34,517 bases of DNA from NCBI GenBank assembly GCA_910584255.1, contig CAJTXV010000019.1, positions 1-34,517 of the forward strand, read 5' to 3'. Below the pieces are notes generated by a model, which did not search any database, was not told the origin of the DNA, and worked only from the letters and a program-made list of their open reading frames with translations. Source of the stretch: an uncultured Bacilli bacterium. Lineage in GTDB: Bacteria > Bacillota_I > Bacilli_A > RF39 > UBA660. Numbering within the stretch: the stretch's first letter is position 1; the number at the start of each line of letters is the position of its first letter. Both the position numbers and the translations under genes were made by a program. Below, in pieces: positions 30,208-34,517 of this stretch.

Positions 30208-31128
30208 ATGATAACTAATATCTTATGGACACTGTTATTCAACAATGTACTATTTTTTGTAGAAAATAAGCGTGGTTTAAAAGTTCCAAAAAGTATAGTT
30301 TATGTTTGGGGAATCATCTCGATGATGTTAACAAGTATTTTGATGTTGATTTCTCATTCACAACTTTCTCTTCCAAGTATTTTAATTACTGGAATCATTG
30401 GAACCATCATCAATTTAACCGTTTGGGAAAACTTAAAATTACAACGTGTTTTCACAAAAAGCCTACTCACTATCTTTTTATTCTTTTTTTCATCCATTTT
30501 TCAAATCATTCCAATCTTAATTTTTCAAATTAATATAGAACATGCCAGTCTTTTAACAGAAAGTTATTTATCCCTATTTTCACAGATTTGTTTTATCTGC
30601 TGCATCATGGTTATATATTATCAAGAATTAAAAGAAGAACTTCAAATATTCTTAAAAGATAAAATGAAAAACTTAGATACTGGTTTTAAATGCTGGTTCT
30701 TAGGGTTTGTTGTAATGATTGTAAGTAATTTATTAATTGCCTTTCTTTTACCAAAAGCAATTGCTGGTAATGAAGAAAGTGTACAAGAAATGATTAAAGT
30801 ATCTCCTTGGATTTCCCTGATTGGAACTGGACTCTTTGCACCATTCGTTGAAGAAATCACTTTCAGAAAAGCCTTCCGTAACATGATTTCTAATGATAAA
30901 CTTTTTATCCTAATATCAGGAATTATTTTTGGAGGACTTCACGTCGTCTTATCACTCAATTCCTATTATGACCTTGCATATCTCATTCCTTATTGTTCGT
31001 TAGGGATTGCCTTTGGATTTGCCTATGTAAAAACAAAAAACGTTTTTACATCATTTGTGATGCATGCTCTTCATAATACTGCCCTTACATTGATTTCTAT
31101 CGCATCAAGTTTGGTGATTTTATGCTAA
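30208..31128 (+). CDS. CPBP-family intramembrane metalloprotease
   Basis: 306 residues with about eight membrane segments. The CPBP (CAAX protease, Abi) signature is in the last third: FVEEITFRKAFRN (EExxxR-type, with Glu and Arg), then FGGLHVV and FVMHALHNTAL with the conserved His residues. Such proteins cut membrane substrates or process peptides such as bacteriocins; the target here is unknown. Its stop overlaps the next gene by 7 bases, so it is coupled to the phosphoesterase. Divergent from the nusA operon. Confidence 0.88.
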   Translation: MITNILWTLLFNNVLFFVENKRGLKVPKSIVYVWGIISMMLTSILMLISHSQLSLPSILITGIIGTIINLTVWENLKLQRVFTKSLLTIFLFFFSSIFQIIPILIFQINIEHASLLTESYLSLFSQICFICCIMVIYYQELKEELQIFLKDKMKNLDTGFKCWFLGFVVMIVSNLLIAFLLPKAIAGNEESVQEMIKVSPWISLIGTGLFAPFVEEITFRKAFRNMISNDKLFILISGIIFGGLHVVLSLNSYYDLAYLIPYCSLGIAFGFAYVKTKNVFTSFVMHALHNTALTLISIASSLVILC

Positions 31129-32036
31129 GTAGAGCCGAAAAAAGTGAAAAAATTTTAAAGGAATGGGAAGATGAGGAAAGAAAAGAAAAACGAAAAAAAT
31201 CAATAATTTTATGGGCAAAAATTATTGTAATTTCTATGATTGTCATATTTGGAAGTTTCTATTATATGCGATTTATAGGTACTAGTGGATTAAATGTTAG
31301 AGAATATCGAGTGGTAAACTCGCTCCTACCACCCTCGTTTCATGGATTAAAGGTAATCCATTTTTCCGATTTACATTATAACTCGACGTTCTCTGAGAAA
31401 AATTTAAAAGTTTTAGTAAAAAAAATCAATCAATTAAAACCAGATATTGTTGCATTTACTGGGGACCTAACAGACAAAGAAACCGTGATTACTGAAAATG
31501 ACCTAAAGATTTTAGTGGAACAACTGAATAAAATTGAAGCTACTCTCGGATTATACGCAGTTCGTGGAAATCATGATTATGAAACGAGTAATTTCGATGT
31601 TGTATTTACAAAAACAGCATTTAAGATTTTAGATAACAATTATGATTTTATATATTCAAAAGGAACTACCCCCATCTTAATTACAGGATTTGGTAGTAAA
31701 CTAAAAGAAGACCTTAATCCTAAACAAGCATTTTCTTTTCCAAGCGAAGAGTCATTTTTTACCATCGCACTAACACATGAACCAGACACTGCAATAGATA
31801 TTTTAAATACACACCCCGCTGATCTAATCCTATCAGGGCACTCCCATAATGGACAAATTCGTCTTCCTAAAATAGGAGCCATTTACTCTGTTCCAGGTGC
31901 TAAAAAATATAAAAATGAGCATTACAAAATCGACCAAAGTAATCTGTTTATATCTGGAGGACTGGGAACCAGTGGTTTTAAACTTAGACTATTTAACCGT
32001 CCAAGTATCAATCTTTATAGAATTGTAGAAAAGTAA
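31122..32036 (+). CDS. Membrane-anchored metallophosphoesterase (YkuE/YaeI-like)
   Basis: 304 residues: charged N-terminus, one membrane helix (IILWAKIIVISMIVIFGSFYYM), then a calcineurin-like phosphoesterase domain with all metal motifs: VIHFSDLHYN, AFTGDLTD, VRGNHDYE, and SGHSHNGQI. Relatives hydrolyse UDP-diacylglucosamine or other membrane phosphoesters. GGTGATTTT precedes ATG inside the CPBP gene. A terminator follows at once. Confidence 0.93.
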   Translation: MLSRAEKSEKILKEWEDEERKEKRKKSIILWAKIIVISMIVIFGSFYYMRFIGTSGLNVREYRVVNSLLPPSFHGLKVIHFSDLHYNSTFSEKNLKVLVKKINQLKPDIVAFTGDLTDKETVITENDLKILVEQLNKIEATLGLYAVRGNHDYETSNFDVVFTKTAFKILDNNYDFIYSKGTTPILITGFGSKLKEDLNPKQAFSFPSEESFFTIALTHEPDTAIDILNTHPADLILSGHSHNGQIRLPKIGAIYSVPGAKKYKNEHYKIDQSNLFISGGLGTSGFKLRLFNRPSINLYRIVEK

Positions 32037-32037
32037 A

Positions 32038-32069
32038 AGAAATTCCTAAAATAAAAGAATTTCTTTTTT
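32038..32069 (+). terminator. Terminator after the metallophosphoesterase gene
   Basis: AGAAATTC pairs with GAATTTCT, followed by five more T; it lies directly after the stop codon and meets the convergent gene's end. Confidence 0.75.
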
Positions 32070-32886
32070 ATTGATTGATAAGTTCCACTTTATCAAAAAT
32101 ATAATGAGAATCCTCCTTTGTAAATGTAAATCGATAACGATTGACAGATTCCTTGAAAGGTTCTAACTCATACTTTTCACTGACACCAACTGAGTATATT
32201 TTATTTGCATCCTTATAATATTGATAATCCATTTGACCTGAAGTTCTATCATATGAAAAATCTACAAATGCTATCCATACGATAAATTCTTCCTTTTCCT
32301 CTGTATGAACTGTGCTTTCTTGTTCCATTAAAATACTCATCGTTTTCTCGTCTTCACACTCTCCAGGCTTCTGAATATATTGCTTTTTATCCTTATTATA
32401 AATAAAAGAAGAATAGCTGCAAGAATTTCCAATAAGAGATTCGTGTTTTAATTTTGCATTTTTTCCAAATAACTCTTCAATAGATTGCTCTACTTGTTTT
32501 AAAGAAATTGAAAGTTCTCTACTTGGATCTTGATAAATAGTGGGGTCTTCTGCCATGATTTTACGAATAGCCATATAGATTTTCACCTGATTACTTATCT
32601 CCTCTGTCTGATAACTATCCTTTTTAAAGAAATAACCAAAGTATTCTGAAGGTAGCCCTGTAATATTTAAGGAACTAATTAATGTATAAAAATCAGTTTC
32701 TTTCTTTGTTTTTTCTGTTTCTTCCGAATTTTTTGAATTCCTATTCCAATCACCACTAGTTAGATTTTTAATTAATATATACCCCCCAAAAATTAATAAC
32801 AAAAAGCTTAAAATAAAGAAAACTATCCACATCTTTTTGGAAATTTTTTTAATTCCATTACGCCTCATTTCATTATTCAAAATCAT
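32068..32886 (-). CDS. Single-pass membrane protein, unknown
   Basis: 272 residues. Short basic N-terminus, one hydrophobic segment (MWIVFFILSFLLLIFGGYILI), a Lys/Glu/Ser-rich stalk, then a domain of about 200 residues outside the membrane with two Cys (GNSCSYSSF and KPGECEDE) that could form a disulfide. No family recognised. AAAGGGG lies only 2 bases before the annotated ATG, so the exact start is doubtful. It follows proS by about 19 bases and is likely in the same transcript. Confidence 0.75.
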   Translation of the reverse strand: MILNNEMRRNGIKKISKKMWIVFFILSFLLLIFGGYILIKNLTSGDWNRNSKNSEETEKTKKETDFYTLISSLNITGLPSEYFGYFFKKDSYQTEEISNQVKIYMAIRKIMAEDPTIYQDPSRELSISLKQVEQSIEELFGKNAKLKHESLIGNSCSYSSFIYNKDKKQYIQKPGECEDEKTMSILMEQESTVHTEEKEEFIVWIAFVDFSYDRTSGQMDYQYYKDANKIYSVGVSEKYELEPFKESVNRYRFTFTKEDSHYIFDKVELINQ

Positions 32887-32905
32887 GACCCCTTTCTATC
32901 TATCT

Positions 32906-34339
32906 TTAATACTGTTTTCCCCAATATACTAATTTTGTAGCCTCATCCCCACAATAGATACATTTACCACCTTTAAATTCTTCTTGAAATGGAATACATC
33001 TAGAAGTAATTCCTGTTTCTTCCTTAATTTTCTCTTCACATGCTCTTTTACCACACCATGTTGCACGAATAAATCCATTTTCTGTTTCTGCTAAATATTT
33101 CATTTCTTCAAAACTCGTAACTGTTTTTGTCATTTCATCTCTTCTCCACTGTGCTCGCAAATACATGTTCTCTTGAATTTCTGATAACAGTTTTCGGATT
33201 TCTTCGATTACTTTTTCCAAACTTACTTCAATTTTTTCAAGCGTATCACGTCTTACTAAAATACAAACATTCTTTTCAATGTCTTTTGGACCAATTTCTA
33301 CTCGAACAGGAATTCCCCTCATCTCACTTTCTGCAAAACGGTATCCTGGAGACTTTTCACGATCATCCACTTCACAAGAAATATTTTCTAATTTTAAAGA
33401 TTTAGCAATTTGATAACTTTTCTCCATCACTTCTGTATCATGTTTACCGATAGGAATAATGTTCACTTTAATTGGTGCAATATTCGGAGGAAGCACTAGT
33501 CCATGATCATCTCCATGAGTCATAATAATTGCTCCAATAATTCTAGTTGATAATCCCCATGAAGTTTGATACATATACTGATATTTATTTTCTTTATTTA
33601 AAAATGTCATATCAAAGGCTTTTGAAAAGTTATCACCAAAATAATGAGAAGTAGCAGATTGTAATGCAATTCCATTATGCATTAATGCCTCAATTGTATA
33701 AGTATTTTGTGCACCTGCAAATTTTTCTTTTTCTGTTTTTTCTCCACGTACAACTGGAATTGCTAAAACATGTTCACAAAAATCAGCATAGATGTTTAAC
33801 ATTTTTAAAGTTTCTTCTTTTGCCTCTTCTGACGTTGCATGGACGGTGTGTCCTTCTTGCCACAAAAACTCTCTACTTCTTAAAAAAGGTCGCGTTGTTT
33901 TTTCCCAACGCACTACACTACACCATTGATTATAGAGTTTCGGTAAATCACGATAACTCTTTACAATATTTGCATAATGCTCACAAAATAAAGTCTCACT
34001 GGTCGGACGCACACAAAGTTTCTCAGGAAGTTCTTCTTTTCCACCGTGCGTTACCCATGCTACTTCAGGTGCAAAACCTTCCACATGATCCTTTTCTTTG
34101 TTTAATAAAGATTCAGAAATAAACATTGGCATATATACATTCTCATGTCCAGTTTCTTTAAATTTCTTATCTAACTCTTTTTGAATATTCTCCCAAATAG
34201 CATACCCATAAGGTCTAATAATTAGACATCCCTTAACAGAAGAATAATCAACGAGTTCTGCTTTTACACAAACATCAGTATACCACTGTGCAAAATCATC
34301 ATCGCGATTGGTAATTTCTTTTACTTGTCTTTCTTTCAT
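32906..34339 (-). CDS. proS: Prolyl-tRNA synthetase, short (ProS type 3) form
   Basis: 477 residues, the class II ProRS without the bacterial editing insertion, as in archaea, eukaryotes, Mollicutes and many Clostridia. Seen in order: GCLIIRPYGYAIWENIQ, RPTSETLFCEHY (motif 2 region), LYNQWCSVVRWE, FLWQEGHT, then THGDDHGLVLPP (motif 3 region) and the anticodon-binding domain. The end carries Cys pairs (CGKRAC, CIYCG) of the zinc-like C-terminal domain and finishes in Tyr, as in the family. GAGGTGA precedes ATG. Confidence 0.97.
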   Translation of the reverse strand: MKERQVKEITNRDDDFAQWYTDVCVKAELVDYSSVKGCLIIRPYGYAIWENIQKELDKKFKETGHENVYMPMFISESLLNKEKDHVEGFAPEVAWVTHGGKEELPEKLCVRPTSETLFCEHYANIVKSYRDLPKLYNQWCSVVRWEKTTRPFLRSREFLWQEGHTVHATSEEAKEETLKMLNIYADFCEHVLAIPVVRGEKTEKEKFAGAQNTYTIEALMHNGIALQSATSHYFGDNFSKAFDMTFLNKENKYQYMYQTSWGLSTRIIGAIIMTHGDDHGLVLPPNIAPIKVNIIPIGKHDTEVMEKSYQIAKSLKLENISCEVDDREKSPGYRFAESEMRGIPVRVEIGPKDIEKNVCILVRRDTLEKIEVSLEKVIEEIRKLLSEIQENMYLRAQWRRDEMTKTVTSFEEMKYLAETENGFIRATWCGKRACEEKIKEETGITSRCIPFQEEFKGGKCIYCGDEATKLVYWGKQY

Positions 34340-34441
34340 ATCTGTATGTCACCTCTATTTCTATCTTATCATATTTCATCTAAGATTAGTATAAAGAAAT
34401 GAAGGAACCAAAACTTTCTAAACAATTTCACAATTTTTTAC

Positions 34442-34466
34442 AAAAAAAAGACTCAATCATTGAGTC
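34442..34466 (-). terminator. Terminator of the gene at the right edge
   Basis: Minus strand GACTCAA-TGA-TTGAGTC, then eight T. It separates the right-edge gene from proS. Confidence 0.85.
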
Positions 34467-34517
34467 CTCTTTTTCCTAAGATGTAGTTTTTAATTCGAAT
34501 AACATCTGGTGCTGTCA
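34453..34517 (-). CDS. C-terminal end of a gene running off the window
   Basis: The one open minus-strand frame reads TAPDVIRIKNYILGKRGLND and stops within the terminator stem. Twenty residues are too few for identification; in related genomes rasP or polC stands before proS, but this tail does not resemble the ends of those that I know. Confidence 0.4.
   Translation of the reverse strand, partial: TAPDVIRIKNYILGKRGLND

Noticed and set aside
33127..34122. Plus-strand open frames opposite proS
   Set aside because: Antisense of a strongly conserved gene; His/Leu/Phe-rich translations typical of shadow frames.
1..34517. Alternative genetic code (UGA as Trp), as in Mollicutes
   Set aside because: Core genes such as infB, murC and proS end or continue normally with TGG for Trp, and no internal TGA appears in them.

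Overview
The window looks like chromosome of a low-GC Bacillota, probably a gut member of the Bacilli/Erysipelotrichia or a Clostridia relative. The reasons are the strong AT bias, Shine-Dalgarno sites of the AGGAGG type, an informational operon in Firmicutes order (rimP-nusA-rnpM-infB near proS), a ProRS of the short type without an editing insertion, and a BclA-like collagen operon of the kind found on spore coats. I see no tRNA, rRNA, CRISPR array or intact mobile element. UGA is read as stop.

Layout. (1) 1-3300: SRPBCC protein, lipoprotein, and a MATE transporter fused to a cytidylate-kinase-like domain behind a structured leader RNA. (2) 3300-6400: membrane-anchored aldo/keto reductase and a frameshifted alpha/beta hydrolase, divergent from a LysR regulator that is itself frameshifted at its C-terminus. 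(3) 6500-8235: CcdA, membrane thioredoxin and a small anchored protein form a thiol-redox operon, preceded by a dead TnpB (IS200/IS605-type) remnant. (4) 8390-13750: accessory genes on the minus strand (zinc ribbon, DUF5131, two tiny membrane proteins, C45 acyltransferase, anchored alpha/beta hydrolase with divergent TetR, broken acyltransferase-3). Nearly every gene junction here carries a 13-bp element, CAAATTACNATTT or a close variant, in either orientation. The same element bounds the lipoprotein and SRPBCC genes at the left end. (5) 13800-15500: two XRE regulators, one overlapping a small membrane protein with which it shares a C-terminal domain. (6) 15700-16860: three-gene collagen-like operon whose proteins are cut at the same point of a repeated module. 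(7) 16880-20000: ASCH-transglutaminase fusion, DUF1653 protein, frameshifted CYTH protein and frameshifted HExxH metalloprotease. (8) 20000-24200: murC, a sigma-70-family factor, and an OmpR-type response regulator with its histidine kinase. (9) 24400-34517: conserved core with infB, a double-deaminase protein, rnpM, nusA, a single-domain rimP, a divergent CPBP protease plus metallophosphoesterase pair, a membrane protein, proS and the tail of another gene.

How the parts work together. The right-hand 10 kb is translation and transcription machinery read as one overlapping operon (TAATG and ATGA junctions). Its oddities are a RimP reduced to its N-terminal domain, and a deaminase gene sitting where ylxQ usually lies. 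The left 20 kb is accessory. Five or six genes there are broken by small indels or a nonsense codon, while the conserved informational genes are intact, which suggests decay of dispensable genes, although assembly error cannot be excluded. The most unusual signal is the recurring junction element, which looks like the boundary of small gene cassettes.
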